A stretch of DNA of 64,000 nucleotides from JAGNDO01 sp963704975 (GCA_963704975.1 CAVPIK010000034.1:77350-141349); one strand, 5' to 3'. Counted from the first letter of the stretch, positions 40,862-50,849 are shown. Translations and numbers: made by a program. Notes: generated from the sequence alone by a model not told the origin.

Positions 40862-42446
40862 CTAATGCCCGCCATCCACCGGTTTGCTCAACACGGGGAT
40901 CTCGTCCGTCGGTGCGATCTGGGCAATGTAGCCCTGGCGGTCCATCACCTGTTCGGCGGCCACATTCGCATAGTGGAAGACAGTTTGGCCAAAGATGCCC
41001 ATGGTCAGGCTGAGGGCGACCAGGAGGGCAATCGGTCCCAAGGTCAGCCACTGGCCGCCGGGTCGAGAGAGCGGCGCGGTCTTGGCCTCCGGCTGGTCGC
41101 TTGTGCCCCAAAAGGCGACTTGCCACAGGCGTGCCATGTTCATCAACGTGAAGACGCTGACCAAAACGCTGACCCCGGCCACCCACCAATGGCCCGTGTC
41201 CAGGGTGATCTCGAGCAGGCTGAGCTTGCTGACGAAGCCGCTAAAGGGCGGAATGCCGGCCAGAGACATGGCGGCCAAGAAGAAAAGTACGGCCAAAACT
41301 GGGCGGCGTTGCATCAGCCCCCCAAGTTTGCCGTTGGTCAGGCTGCCGCTGCCCATCTCCAACTCCACCGTGCCCCCGGCCATCAGCAGGGCGGTCTTGA
41401 CAATCATGTGATGGGCCAGGTAGAGGATCGCTGCGGCCATGCCGAAAGCCCACGGGCAACGTGTTGCCGCTTGCCGCCACGCCCAGCCCCATGATCATAA
41501 AGCCCACATGGCTGATGATGTGAAAACTGAGCACCCGGCGGATGGTATTGGCCGCCATCGCCCCCAGCACCCCGACCAGCATGGTGAAGCCCGCCATCCA
41601 CAGGAGCAAGGGCTGCCAGGCCACAAGCAGCTCCGGGAAGAAGAGAGGGAATATGCGAAATAGGGTGTAAATGCCTACTTTTGTGAGCAACCCGCCAAAG
41701 AAAGCAGTCACCACCGGATGGGTGGTGTGGTAGCTGCTGGGCAGCCAGAAAAAGAGCGGAAAGAGTCCCGCCTTGCTGCCAAAGGCCACCAGCAACAGGC
41801 CGGCCATCAACAGGCGGATGTGCGGCGGCGCAAACTCCAAGCGCTGGGCCAGGTGGGCCATGTTCAGGGTGCCCAGGGTGCCATAGGCCACCCCGGCTGC
41901 GGCCAAGAAGAGCACAGAGGCCAATAGATTCAAGACGACATAACGAATGCCGCTGTTGATCTGGCGCATCTGCCCGCCCACGGTCAGCAGCACAAAGCTG
42001 GTCATGAGCAGAACCTCGAAAAAGACATAGAGGTTGAAGAGATCCCCGGCCAGAAAGGCCCCGTTCACCCCCATGACCAGAAAGAGAATCAGCGGATAAA
42101 AGTTCAGTCGCTGGCGGTCATCCATGGTTTTGATGCTGAAGGGCACAATGGTCACGGCCAGGATAGCGGTCAGGCTGAGCATGATGCCGGTCAACCCGTC
42201 TGCCACCAGGGTGATGCCGAAGGGCGCCTGCCAGTTGCCCACCTGGATGGAGATACGCCCAACGGTGAGGGTGTGCTGCAGGATGGCCAGGGCGATCACC
42301 AGATTTAGGATTGTGGCCACGATGGCCAGGTTGCGCTGCCAGGCCAGATTTTCATACTGGTTCCGTCGCAATCGCAATAGCCCCAAGGCAGCAAAGATCA
42401 TGGGGATGGCGACGGGTGCGGCCAGCCAGTTCGGGGTCAGCGTCAT
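40862..42446 (-). CDS. mrpD: Mrp antiporter subunit D, cluster 1 (frame break near 41440)
   Basis: NuoN/NuoL-like proton-channel subunit. Starts MTLTPNWLAAPVAIPMIFAA, overlapping mrpC by ATGA. Conserved stretches: GDLFNLYVFFEVLLMTSFVL, FGSKAGLFPLFFWLPSSYHT, AFFGGLLTKVGIYTLFRIFP and RRVLSFHIISHVGFMIMGLG. After a break near 41440 it reads AAAILYLAHHMIVKTALLMA and MSLAGIPPFSGFVSKLSL. About 528 residues. The Lys in FGSKAG and the TKVG block are expected proton-path residues in this superfamily. Confidence 0.93.
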
Positions 42447-42928
42447 GAGGGAACTCCTGCCCCAGGGGTCTTGGCGGGTTGATGCTCTTTTGGATACTCC
42501 AGGTACTCAAAATCGTCTTCCGAAGGGTCAAGACCGTAGATGTAGTAGTCCGGTGTGTCGGCAAAACCGTCGTGGTTCCGATCTTCTGCGGCCAGTAGGC
42601 CTTTGCCCGTGCCATAGATCAGCTCCATGCGCCGGTTGACCAGAACGATCACAAAGGCGGTGATGCCAAAGCTGATCACGATGGCGGTCAGGATCAGGGC
42701 CTGGGGCAGGGGGTCGGGATAGTTGGTGAAATCCACCACCTTTTGGGTCTTGTCCAAGATGGCCGGGGTGCCCCGTTTGAGGGCGCCTGTGCCAAAGAGC
42801 AGCAGATTGACCCCGTGGCTGAGCAGGGCCAACCCCAGGATCAGTTTGATTTCGCCTCGGCGCAGGATCAAATAGGTGCCTCCGGCAAAGAGGACCCCGA
42901 CAACGCCGGCCAATATATATCCGGTCAT
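42443..42928 (-). CDS. mrpC: Mrp antiporter subunit C, cluster 1
   Basis: NuoK-like three-helix subunit. Starts MTGYILAGVVGVLFAGGTYL with RRGEIKLILGLALLSHGVNL and DPLPQALILTAIVISFGITA, the MrpC signature. It has an unusual C-terminal extension of about 45 hydrophilic residues (DRNHDGFADTPDYYIYGLDP) that resembles a calcium-binding DxNxDGxxD loop. 161 residues against about 115 for its paralogue at 50850. Confidence 0.92.
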   Translation of the reverse strand: MTGYILAGVVGVLFAGGTYLILRRGEIKLILGLALLSHGVNLLLFGTGALKRGTPAILDKTQKVVDFTNYPDPLPQALILTAIVISFGITAFVIVLVNRRMELIYGTGKGLLAAEDRNHDGFADTPDYYIYGLDPSEDDFEYLEYPKEHQPAKTPGAGVPS

Positions 42929-42930
42929 GG

Positions 42931-43359
42931 TTAATCGTCCTCCTCGGTGTTGGCGGCTTGGTTTAGCCCCAGAAGGTAGGAGGTGGTCACCGAAACCACC
43001 ACAAAAAAGACCCCAATGTCAAAGGTCACCGGGGAACCAAGCACATATTCCATCTTGCCGGGCAGAACATCTACCCACAAGCTGGTAAAGAAGACGCCCT
43101 GAAAGATACCGGCCAGGGCCGAACTGACGGCCAGGAGCAGCCCTAGCCCGATCATGGGTTGCAGAAAGCGACCTATGGATTGTTGCACCACATCTACCCC
43201 CCGCCCCAAAATCTGCAGCTCGAAGGCCGCAGCGGCCATCAACCCGGCAATAAAGCCGCCGCCGGGCAGGTTGTGGCCCCGCAACAACAAAAAGAGAGCC
43301 AGGATCAACAACACCGGCGTCATCACACGATCTAATAGTCGTAAATATAGTTCAGGCAT
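42931..43359 (-). CDS. mrpB: Mrp antiporter subunit B, cluster 1
   Basis: A 142-residue four-helix subunit. It starts MPELYLRLLDRVMTPVLLIL with the family core RGHNLPGGGFIAGLMAAAAF and ends GVFFVVVSVTTSYLLGLN. Two bases separate it from mrpC. Intact. Confidence 0.93.
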   Translation of the reverse strand: MPELYLRLLDRVMTPVLLILALFLLLRGHNLPGGGFIAGLMAAAAFELQILGRGVDVVQQSIGRFLQPMIGLGLLLAVSSALAGIFQGVFFTSLWVDVLPGKMEYVLGSPVTFDIGVFFVVVSVTTSYLLGLNQAANTEEDD

Positions 43360-43436
43360 ACCAGTCTCAGATCAATGAACAATTGAAAATGCACAATGCA
43401 CAATGAGCGAAATCATCTCTTCACCCGCTCACCCGC

Positions 43437-45833
43437 TTACCCGCTCGTCTCGTCATCCTCGTTGCGCAGTTTGCCTATCATCAGGCGCAGACGGGAGGAA
43501 CGTAGCAGGCCATAGCCGCCCAAGGCAGCCAAGGAGAGCACGGTGATTTCGCCCAAGGTATCGTAGCCGCGGAAGTCGACCAGGATCACGTTGACCACGT
43601 TGCCCCCGTGGCCGCCGATCAGCGAGTTTTTCATAAAGAATTCGCTGATGCTGGGCGCAAAAGAGTCGCCAGCGGTCAGCACGACCAGCACAAAGCCCAA
43701 CAGCCCCACGGAAATGGAGACGGCCAGGTTTCGCACCAACACAAATGCGCTCAAAGGATGCCGGGCCTGGATGGGGATGCGGTAAAAGACCAGCACCAGC
43801 AGCACCACGGTCAACACTTCGATCAGCAGTTGGGTCAGGGCCAGATCCGGGGCGCCGAAGAAGACAAAGGCCATCGTTACCACGATGCCCACCACGCCCA
43901 GGCTGATGATGGCGTTGAGCCGAGGCTGGGAGCTTACGGTAATCAGAGCGGCGACGACGGCCACAACGAAGAGCGCCACCTCATGCACTTCTGGCATGGT
44001 TTTTTGCAGCTCGGACCACGGCAGAAAGAGCGATCCCAGCCCAGCCCAGGATCCCAGACCGGTGACCAGGGCATACAGAACCATGCCCACCGCGGCCATC
44101 AGCACAATGCTGGCGTGATCCGCCAGGGTGCGCCCTTGCACCAAATTGGTCACCCAATCGGCCAGCCTGTTCAACCCGCGCAGGATCCATTGGGTGAAGA
44201 TCACCTGCCCGTCCAACCAGGCCGGCGTGGCTTTGTGGATGATCGCCCGCACCCATTTTCGGCCCAAAAAGAGCAGGATCCCCGTGGCGATGGCGGCCAT
44301 GCTGGTCAGGAAGACCGGGGTCAACCCGTGCCACAGGGCCAGCTCAACCTGCACCGCTTTGCCCGCCACCGCTGACGCGGGTGAATTCAGGAGCATAGGC
44401 ACAAAGGTGCCCAGACCAAAGGGCATGGCCGTGCCCAACAACACCAAAAAGAGGGCCGGGGCATCCAAGGCAAAGGCGGACGGGTGGGCCACCGTCCGCC
44501 GTCGGTTCGGGGGAGGTGCGGCGCAGAAATGTCTCCCAAAGCAGGGTGAAGCTGTACGCCACGAAGAAGGCCCCGACCACTCCGGCCAGGCCAATGGCGA
44601 TCCACCACAGATCGTCGTGGGTGGTCTCCAGTTGGGTGAAGAGGGTCTCCAGCAGGGTCTCTTTGGCCAGAAAACCAAAGAGCGGCGGCAGCCCGGCCAT
44701 GGAGAGCCCGGCCAAGATCGCCGTGGTTGCCGTCCAGGGCAGTTGCCGCCACAGCCCGGCCAGCTTGCGGATGTCCCGGGTGTGGGTGGCGTGGTCCACA
44801 TTGCCCGCCACCATAAAGAGCGGCCCCTTGTAGAGGGCATGGGCCACAGATGCCCACCACGACGGCGATGTAGGCATATTTGCTGTCAAAGGCCAAGAGC
44901 AGCACCAGGATGCCCAACTGGCTGACCGTGGCATAGGCCAAGATCGCCTTGAGATCCCACTTGGCGATGGCGGTGATGGCCCCCACCAGGGCCGTGGTCC
45001 CGCCCACAATCAGCAGGCTCCAGAACCAGAGGGGGCTGTCGCTCATGGCCGGGTGGAAGCGGGCCAGCAGGAAGACGCCAGCCTTCACCATGGTGGCCGA
45101 GTGCAGATAGGCCGAAGCCGGGGTGGGCGCGCTCATGGCCCCAGGCAGCCAGAAATGGAAGGGGAATTGGGCCGATTTGGTGAAAGCGCCCAGCAAAATT
45201 AAAGCCAGGGCCGAGGGGAAGATGGCCAAACTGGTCAAATTCGGTGTGGCCAAAATCTCGCTGATGCTATAGCTGCCCGACGGCTTGGCCCAGCATCACC
45301 AACCCCATGAGCATGAAAAGGCCGCCAAGACCGGTGATCACCAAAGCCGTGTTGGCCCCGGTGCGGGCTTCGGCATTCTTGTGCTTGAACCCGATCAGCA
45401 GATACGAGGTCAGGCTGGTGCCCTCCCAAAAGGCGAAGAGGGTGATCACATTGTCGCTCCACACCAGCCCCAACATGCTGGCCATGAAGGCGAAGAGATA
45501 GGCGTAGAAAAGCCCCTGGCTCTCGTCGTTTTCCAGATAATAGTGGGTGTAGAAGGCAATGGCGGTCCCGATCACCGTGATGATCAGCCCAAAGAGCAGG
45601 GCCAGCCCATCCAGGCGCAAGGAGACGTCCAGCCCAAAGCTGGGGATCCACGGATAGACTTCGGTGATGATAGGTGCCAGCGTTGATGCTGGGGATCTGG
45701 CTGATCAACCATCCAGGGCAATGGCCGCTGGGGGCAGGGCCGCCAGCCATCCGCCAATGGCCAGGCGGTGGGGACGGATCAACCACAAAACGAGGCTGGT
45801 TGCAAAGAGTAGAAGTAGGGCGACAGCAAGCAT
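43437..45833 (-). CDS. mrpA: Mrp antiporter subunit A, cluster 1 (several frame breaks)
   Basis: Large NuoL-like subunit. Starts MLAVALLLLFATSLVLWLIR. Blocks: MRLDGLALLFGLIITVIGTA, FFAYLFAFMASMLGLVWSDN-type segment, FWEGTSLTSYLLIGFKHKNA, LGAFTKSAQFPFHFWLPGAM, SAYLHSATMVKAGVFLLARF, HALYKGPLFMVAGNVDHATH. The C-terminal DUF4040/MrpB-like region is RGYDTLGEITVLSLAALGGY. Breaks lie near 45700, 45280, 44850 and 44500. About 795 residues, normal for MrpA. First gene of the cluster. Confidence 0.93.
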
Positions 45834-46162
45834 AGGCGGGCAATCCAGATCTAAAGTTCGTAGTTGGCGCCTTGGCGCCCCGGGGCGCCAAGAACCAACT
45901 TGTGGGTAAAAAGTAAAGCGGTTTAGTAGTTAGATTGTCTTTTGTTTGACCTTGAACTACAATGTGCCGTCCGTGCCTGCCTGGGGCCCGCCGCGGCGGG
46001 TGAGGGAATCCAGAGGGAATTGGCGAGGGTCTTCATTGACCAGCAATCAAGTTCGGGCACAAACTTGATTAGTGTATCCGTTTTTGGGGGATTCAGCAAA
46101 GATCCAGATCGCTCCTTTATTCTAAGGCCGCTTGTCCGCACTACACATGGAAAGACGTACTC
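45834..46162. other. Divergent region between mrpA (-) and the EamA gene (+)
   Basis: Holds a palindrome at 45862-45900 (AGTTGGCGCCTTGGCGCC and near-complement). It also has a possible + promoter TTGTCT-17-TACAAT (45935-45961) and an AATCAAGTT/AACTTGATT hairpin at about 46045-46071 in the leader of the EamA gene. A frame at 45942-46166 has no conserved features and is not called. Confidence 0.45.
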
Positions 46163-47080
46163 ATGATCAATCGCAAGGCAGCCATGCTTGTCCTCTTGTT
46201 GGGCACCTTCTACGGCTCAACTTTGGTCGTCTCTCGCTTCAGCATGGGCCAATACGACCCCCGCGTCTATATTTCCCTGCGCTTGCTGATCGCCACCGGC
46301 GCCCATGCCCTGGTCTACGCGGTCAGCCGCACCCGACGCTGGCCCAGGGACCCCAGCCTGTGGGTGCGGGCCGGCATCCTGGGCGTGTTGGGCACTGCCT
46401 TGCCCATGACTTCGATTGTTTCTTCGCTGCAGTACCAATCTTCCGGGATGACCAGCCTGCTGCTGACCCTGAACCCGGCCGTCACCGTGGTGCTGGCCCA
46501 GATCTTTTTGGCCGACGAGCCGCTGACCCGGCGCAAGATGGCCGGGGTGATCATCGCCTTTGGCGGGGCGGGGCTGCTGCTCTTGCGGGGAGAAACCGGA
46601 CTGGCCAACCTGGTGCAGGCGGACTGGCGGGGATATGCCTGGGTGGGCATGGGGATCTTGGCCAGCGCATCGGCCACGGTCTATGCCCGGCGCATGTTGC
46701 GTTTCGAGGATGCCATCGACGTGGCCTCCGTGCGCATGACCGTGGCGGCCCTTGTCCTGATCCCCGTCACCAGCCTGACCGTGGGCTATGATCTAAGCCA
46801 GGTGGACGCCACGGGGGTCATGGCCCTGATCTACGCCGCCATCTTCGGCACCTTCAGCGGCATGATCTTGAATTTCTACATCATCAAACACCACGGAGCC
46901 ACCTCGGCCTCCCAGGTCTCGTATGTGATCCCCATCGTCGCCACCGGCCTGGGCGCCCTGGTCCTGGGCGAGCAGATTACCCCCATCATGTTGGTGGGCA
47001 TGGCCATCGTCTTCGCTGGCATCACCCTGCTCAACTGGCGCAGACGCCGCATCCGCGTGGCGGAAGTGGTGAGCGGGTGA
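46163..47080 (+). CDS. EamA-family (DMT superfamily) transporter
   Basis: Intact 305-residue membrane protein with ten hydrophobic segments in two EamA repeats. It starts MINRKAAMLVLLLGTFYGST. The first repeat ends LTRRKMAGVIIAFGGAGLLL, and the second contains IYAAIFGTFSGMILNFYIIK and LGEQITPIMLVGMAIVFAGI, the usual end of the family. The substrate is unknown (amino acid or metabolite exporter is typical). An alternative ATG lies 15 bases upstream out of frame. Stands between the two Mrp clusters. Confidence 0.9.
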   Translation: MINRKAAMLVLLLGTFYGSTLVVSRFSMGQYDPRVYISLRLLIATGAHALVYAVSRTRRWPRDPSLWVRAGILGVLGTALPMTSIVSSLQYQSSGMTSLLLTLNPAVTVVLAQIFLADEPLTRRKMAGVIIAFGGAGLLLLRGETGLANLVQADWRGYAWVGMGILASASATVYARRMLRFEDAIDVASVRMTVAALVLIPVTSLTVGYDLSQVDATGVMALIYAAIFGTFSGMILNFYIIKHHGATSASQVSYVIPIVATGLGALVLGEQITPIMLVGMAIVFAGITLLNWRRRRIRVAEVVSG

Positions 47081-47096
47081 GGGGGCATCGGACCCG

Positions 47097-47195
47097 CTGG
47101 AGAATCAAGGCATCTATCCCCTGGACCTGCCCAAGTCCATGATCGGCAAGATCCTGCGCCGGGAGCTGCGGGACGAGGAACGGGGGCGCAAATAA
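47097..47195 (+). pseudogene. C-terminal remnant of an AMP-forming acyl-CoA ligase
   Basis: The reading ENQGIYPLDLPKSMIGKILR followed by RELRDEERGRK and a stop is the typical tail of long-chain acyl-CoA synthetases, with the conserved catalytic Lys in GKILRR. Nothing of the other 500 or so residues precedes it. The EamA gene ends 17 bases upstream. I read this as a deletion scar. Confidence 0.7.
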
Positions 47196-47218
47196 CCGCC
47201 AAACTGGAATCTGGATAC

Positions 47219-47247
47219 TTGCCTCGACTTCCCAGTCTTGATATGAT
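47219..47247 (+). promoter_or_regulatory. Promoter of the DUF2294 gene
   Basis: TTGCCT, a 17-base spacer and TATGAT, about 60 bases before the coding start. Confidence 0.55.
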
Positions 47248-47314
47248 AATTCAACCCGACGCACATTGTCGGACATAAAAGCAAGACCACCAGCATCTGC
47301 GAAAGGGAACAGCC

Positions 47315-47692
47315 ATGAAAAAGACCCGAGGAATGGCCGAGGCCGAGTTCACCACCGCCATGATCAGCTTTGAAAAAGAATACTTAGGTCGGGGACCGTT
47401 GGAGGCCCGCACTGTCTTCATCGACGATATGGTCCTGGTCCGGCTGCAGGGCATCCTGACCCACGCCGAGAAGACCCTGGCCCAGAACGAGGAGGGCCGC
47501 AGCCTGGTCAAGGAAATGCGCCGGCAGCTTTTCGAAACCTCCGTGCCCCTGCTGGAAGAGATCATCCAGCAGGTGACCGGCTGCAAACTGGTCAGCATGC
47601 ATACGGACATGAGCACAGCCACCGGTGAACGCATCGCCGTCTTCGTCCTCTCCGAAAATGTGGCGGAGAAGTTTCCAGCCAACCGAAAATAG
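47315..47692 (+). CDS. DUF2294 (YbcI-like) protein
   Basis: A 125-residue soluble protein starting MKKTRGMAEAEFTTAMISFE. It matches the DUF2294 pattern: KEYLGRGPLEARTVFIDDMV, LQGILTHAEKTLAQNEEGRS, VKEMRRQLFETSVPLLEEII, TGCKLVSMHTDMSTATGERI and VFVLSE. Function is unknown. From memory, Bacillus YbcI (same family) lies near genes for an inorganic-carbon transporter with a NuoL-like subunit. Here the gene lies just upstream of an Mrp cluster, whose MrpA and MrpD are also NuoL-like. Confidence 0.85.
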   Translation: MKKTRGMAEAEFTTAMISFEKEYLGRGPLEARTVFIDDMVLVRLQGILTHAEKTLAQNEEGRSLVKEMRRQLFETSVPLLEEIIQQVTGCKLVSMHTDMSTATGERIAVFVLSENVAEKFPANRK

Positions 47693-47751
47693 GCCAGGGG
47701 CTGAGACTGCTCACCAGACATTTCCAAAACGTTATAGCATTGTGCAAAAAC

Positions 47752-47779
47752 TTGACAAAATATAATTTTTGTCTATAAT
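47752..47779 (+). promoter_or_regulatory. Consensus promoter of Mrp cluster 2
   Basis: TTGACA (47752-47757), a 16-base spacer and TATAAT (47774-47779), both perfect matches. A start near 47786 gives a leader of about 213 bases. Confidence 0.9.
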
Positions 47780-47785
47780 CATAGT

Positions 47786-47919
47786 CAATCGTATAATTTT
47801 TCATCGGCGGACGAGGTGAAGCGTAGGCCCAGCATCGAGCTTGAAGCGGGCAGACGAGTTGTAAAGTAAGCCGGTATCAAGACTCTACCCACGGGTAGAG
47901 TCTTGATACCGGCTTTTTC
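47786..47919 (+). ncRNA. Riboswitch-like structured leader of Mrp cluster 2
   Basis: AUCGGC (47803-47808) can pair with GCCGGU (47870-47875), closing a domain of about 73 bases. The 3' strand of that stem is also the foot of a strong terminator, so the two structures exclude each other. Inside are a hairpin (GCCC-AGC-AUCGA-GCU...GGGC) and a near-repeat of GACGAGGTGAAGCGTA as GACGAGTTGTAAAGTA. The layout is that of an ON-type riboswitch controlling a cation antiporter. I cannot match it to a known class. Confidence 0.5.
47869..47919 (+). terminator. Intrinsic terminator within the Mrp cluster 2 leader
   Basis: A perfect 22-bp stem (AGCCGGTATCAAGACTCTAC...) with a 2-base loop, then TTTTTCT. 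It lies between the consensus promoter and mrpA, so transcription must be controlled past it. Confidence 0.9.
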
Positions 47920-47947
47920 TATTCAAAACCGCATGGGCAGATCGACG

Positions 47948-47980
47948 AGAAGGTCGACTTTTTCCAAAAGTCGACCTTCT
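47948..47980. repeat. Palindrome GACTTTT/AAAAGTC family, copy before mrpA of cluster 2
   Basis: AGAAGGTCGACTTTT, short loop and complement, 18 bases before the start codon, so it could also affect translation. Confidence 0.75.
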
Positions 47981-47998
47981 AAAAACCGGAAGGGCAGG

Positions 47999-50371
47999 AT
48001 GATGGCGAACGAAACACAGGTGCTGCAAACAACCCCAACCAAATTTCCCGCTTGGCTGAGCGGTCAGACCGGCTGGCTGATGGCCCTGCTCCCCCTGGGG
48101 CTGACGGCTTTCTTTGTCAGCCTGATCCCCAGTGTGGCCGCGGGGGAGGTGTTGGCGCTCTCCTGGGCCTGGGTGCCCAGCCTGGATGTGGCGCTCTCTT
48201 TCTATGTGGACGGGCTGAGTCTGGTCTTTGCCCTGCTGGTCAGCGGCATTGGCGCGCTGGTCATGATCTATGCGGGCAGCTATCTGGCCGGCAACCCGGA
48301 TCTGCCCCGTTTTTACATCATTATCACCCTGTTCATGCTCTCCATGCTGGGGTTGGTGAATGCGGACAACATCCTCACCCTCTTCATCTTTTGGGAACTG
48401 ACCAGCATCACCTCCTATTTGCTGATCGGGTTCAAGCATGAAAAGGCCGAGTCTCGGGCATCGGCGTTGCAGGCCCTGCTGGTCACCGGCGGCGGCGGAC
48501 TGGCCCTGCTGGCCGGGTTGATCTTGCTCAGCCTGGCCGGGGGATCGACGGAGATCTCTGTCCTGTTGGCCGGGGGCGAGGGGCTGGCCCAGTCCATCCA
48601 GGGCAGCAATCTCTATGGAGCCATCCTCGTCCTGGTCTTGCTGGGCGCGTTCACCAAATCGGCCCAGGTCCCCTTTCACTTCTGGCTGCCCAACGCCATG
48701 GCCGCGCCGACGCCGGTCAGCGCCTATCTGCACTCGGCCACCATGGTCAAGGCCGGCATCTATCTGCTGGCCCGGCTCAGCCCGATTTTGGGCGGCACCC
48801 CGGCGTGGACAGCCGCCCTGCTCAGCGCCGGCGGGGCCACCATGCTCTTGGGCGGCTATCTGGCCTGGCGGCAGACGGATCTGAAGCGCATCCTGGCCTA
48901 TACCACCATCAGCGCCCTGGGCACCCTGGTCTTTCTCCTGGGCATCGGCACGGATGTGGCGGTGAAGACGGCCATCGTCTTTCTCATCGTCCATTCTCTC
49001 TACAAAGGCGCGCTCTTCCTGACCGCGGGGGCGGTGGACCACGCCACGGGCAGCCGGGATGTGACCCGCCTGGGCAAGTTGGGCCGGGCCATGCCCATCA
49101 CCGCCGTGGCCGACGGGGTTGGCCGCCCTCTCCATGGCCGGGCTGCCCCCCTCTTCGGCTTCATCGGCAAAGAGCTGATCTACGAAAGTGCCCTCTATGC
49201 GCCCAACTGGACCTGGGTCCTGACCGGCGTGGCGGTGACGACCAATATCTTTGTGGTGGCCGCGGCCGGGCTGGTCTTCGTGCGCCCCTTCATCGCCCAG
49301 CCGGGGGACAGCACCCTGTCCGGCCACGAAGTGCCCCTGGCCATGTGGATCGGCCCCCTCATCCTGGCCGGGCTGGGCTTGGGGGCGGGGCTGCTCTCCA
49401 CCCAGGTGGGGGCAACCTTGGTGGCCCCGGCGGCTGGGGCCGTGGCCGGGATGCCGGTCAAAGTCAAGCTTTCCCTGTGGCACGGCATCAACCCCATGCT
49501 GATCCTGAGCGTGATCACCGTGGCCGTGGGGGCGTGGGTCTATACCCGCACCCCCCGCCAATCCAGCCCGGCCCCGGCGTGGATGTCGTCGGCAGGAGCG
49601 AGCCTGGGCCAGTGGACGCCCAGCGCCATCTACGCCCGGCTGCTGACTGGGCTGACCACCACGGCCCAGGCCCAGACCCGTGTGCTGCAAAACGGCTATC
49701 TGCGCCGCTATCTGGCCGTCATCGTGTTGAGCATGGTGGGGCTGGTGGGGGGCACCCTGATCCTGACCGGCAGCGCGGCCCTGCCCAGCCAGTTGCTGGA
49801 CCTGCGTCTGCACGAGGTGGGGGTGGTGGCCCTGATCCTGGCCGGGGCCTGGCTGGCCGTGACCACGGGCAACCGGCTGGCGGCCATCGCCGCCCTGGGT
49901 GTGGTCGGCTTTGGCATGGCCCTGCTCTACGTCATCTTCGGTGCGCCGGATCTGGCCATGACCCAGTTCGCCGTGGAGACGCTGACCGTGATTCTCTTTG
50001 TCTCCGTGCTCTATCGTCTGCCCGGCTTCTCCACCTTCTCTGGCCAGGGGGACCGGCTGCGGGATGGCCTGATCGCCGTGGCCGCCGGGGGCTTGATGAC
50101 GGCGTTGGTCCTGGCCACGATCTCCACGCCCGCCCCCTCCATGTTGACCCAGTTCTTCGCCGAAAACAGCTTGGCCGCGGCCAAGGGGCGCAACGTGGTC
50201 AACGTGATTCTGGTGGACTTCCGGGGCATCGACACCCTGGGCGAGATCGTGGTTTTGACCGTGGCGGCCCTGGGCGTCCTGGCTCTGCTGAGGCTGCGGC
50301 TTGGGGACAAGGCAAGCAATGAGCAACAAACAACGAACACCGAGTCACCAGCGAGGAGTGATGTGAGATGA
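47999..50371 (+). CDS. mrpA: Mrp antiporter subunit A, cluster 2
   Basis: Large NuoL-like subunit, about 790 residues in one frame. Starts MMANETQVLQTTPTKFPAWL behind GGAAGGGCAGG. Blocks: FYVDGLSLVFALLVSGIGAL, FWELTSITSYLLIGFKHEKA, LGAFTKSAQVPFHFWLPNAM, SAYLHSATMVKAGIYLLARL, HSLYKGALFLTAGAVDHATG, and C-terminal NVVNVILVDFRGIDTLGEIV. A short stretch near 49110-49150 (VADGVGRPLHGRAAPLFGF) reads as two compensating indels where homologues have ALSMAGLPPLFGF. The end overlaps mrpB by ATGA. Distinct in sequence from the cluster 1 copy, so not a recent duplicate. Confidence 0.94.
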   Translation: MMANETQVLQTTPTKFPAWLSGQTGWLMALLPLGLTAFFVSLIPSVAAGEVLALSWAWVPSLDVALSFYVDGLSLVFALLVSGIGALVMIYAGSYLAGNPDLPRFYIIITLFMLSMLGLVNADNILTLFIFWELTSITSYLLIGFKHEKAESRASALQALLVTGGGGLALLAGLILLSLAGGSTEISVLLAGGEGLAQSIQGSNLYGAILVLVLLGAFTKSAQVPFHFWLPNAMAAPTPVSAYLHSATMVKAGIYLLARLSPILGGTPAWTAALLSAGGATMLLGGYLAWRQTDLKRILAYTTISALGTLVFLLGIGTDVAVKTAIVFLIVHSLYKGALFLTAGAVDHATGSRDVTRLGKLGRAMPITAVADGVGRPLHGRAAPLFGFIGKELIYESALYAPNWTWVLTGVAVTTNIFVVAAAGLVFVRPFIAQPGDSTLSGHEVPLAMWIGPLILAGLGLGAGLLSTQVGATLVAPAAGAVAGMPVKVKLSLWHGINPMLILSVITVAVGAWVYTRTPRQSSPAPAWMSSAGASLGQWTPSAIYARLLTGLTTTAQAQTRVLQNGYLRRYLAVIVLSMVGLVGGTLILTGSAALPSQLLDLRLHEVGVVALILAGAWLAVTTGNRLAAIAALGVVGFGMALLYVIFGAPDLAMTQFAVETLTVILFVSVLYRLPGFSTFSGQGDRLRDGLIAVAAGGLMTALVLATISTPAPSMLTQFFAENSLAAAKGRNVVNVILVDFRGIDTLGEIVVLTVAALGVLALLRLRLGDKASNEQQTTNTESPARSDVR

Positions 50372-50782
50372 GTTTGATTCTATCTACGGCAACCCGATAT
50401 TTACTGCCCTTGTTGTTGCTCTTTTCCCTGTTCCTGCTGTTGCGGGGACACAACGAGCCGGGGGGCGGCTTTGTGGGGGGACTGGTGGCTGTGGCCGCCT
50501 TCGCCCTCTATGCCCTGGCCGCCGGCACCCAAGAAGCCCGCTCCCTCCTGCGGGTGGACACCCGCACGCTGATGGCCGTGGGGCCTGGCCGTGGCCGTGG
50601 GCAGCGGCGTGCTGGCTCTGGCGGTCGGCTCCCCCTTCCTCACCGGCTTCTGGGATGACCGCAGTCTGCCCGTTCTGGGCAAGCTGGGCACGCCCTTCGT
50701 TTTCGACGTGGGGGTCTACCTGGTGGTGATTGGGATTGGATTGTCGATTCTGTTCGCTTTGATGGAAGAGAGCGGGGAGTAG
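50368..50782 (+). CDS. mrpB: Mrp antiporter subunit B, cluster 2 (frame break near 50580)
   Basis: Starts MSLILSTATRYLLPLLLLFS with the core RGHNEPGGGFVGGLVAVAAF. A break near 50580 leads to GLAVAVGSGVLALAVGSPFL, and it ends VGVYLVVIGIGLSILFALME. About 137 residues. Confidence 0.92.
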
Positions 50783-50849
50783 AGATTGAAGATTGGCCGA
50801 CCAATCTCCAATCTCCCCAATCACTTAATTTCGCTGAAAGGAGAAACAC

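Noticed and set aside
44000..50000. Long antisense open frames across both Mrp clusters
   Set aside because: They are rich in Gly, Gln, His and Pro, mirror GC-rich membrane-protein codons, and the sense-strand Mrp subunits are unmistakable.
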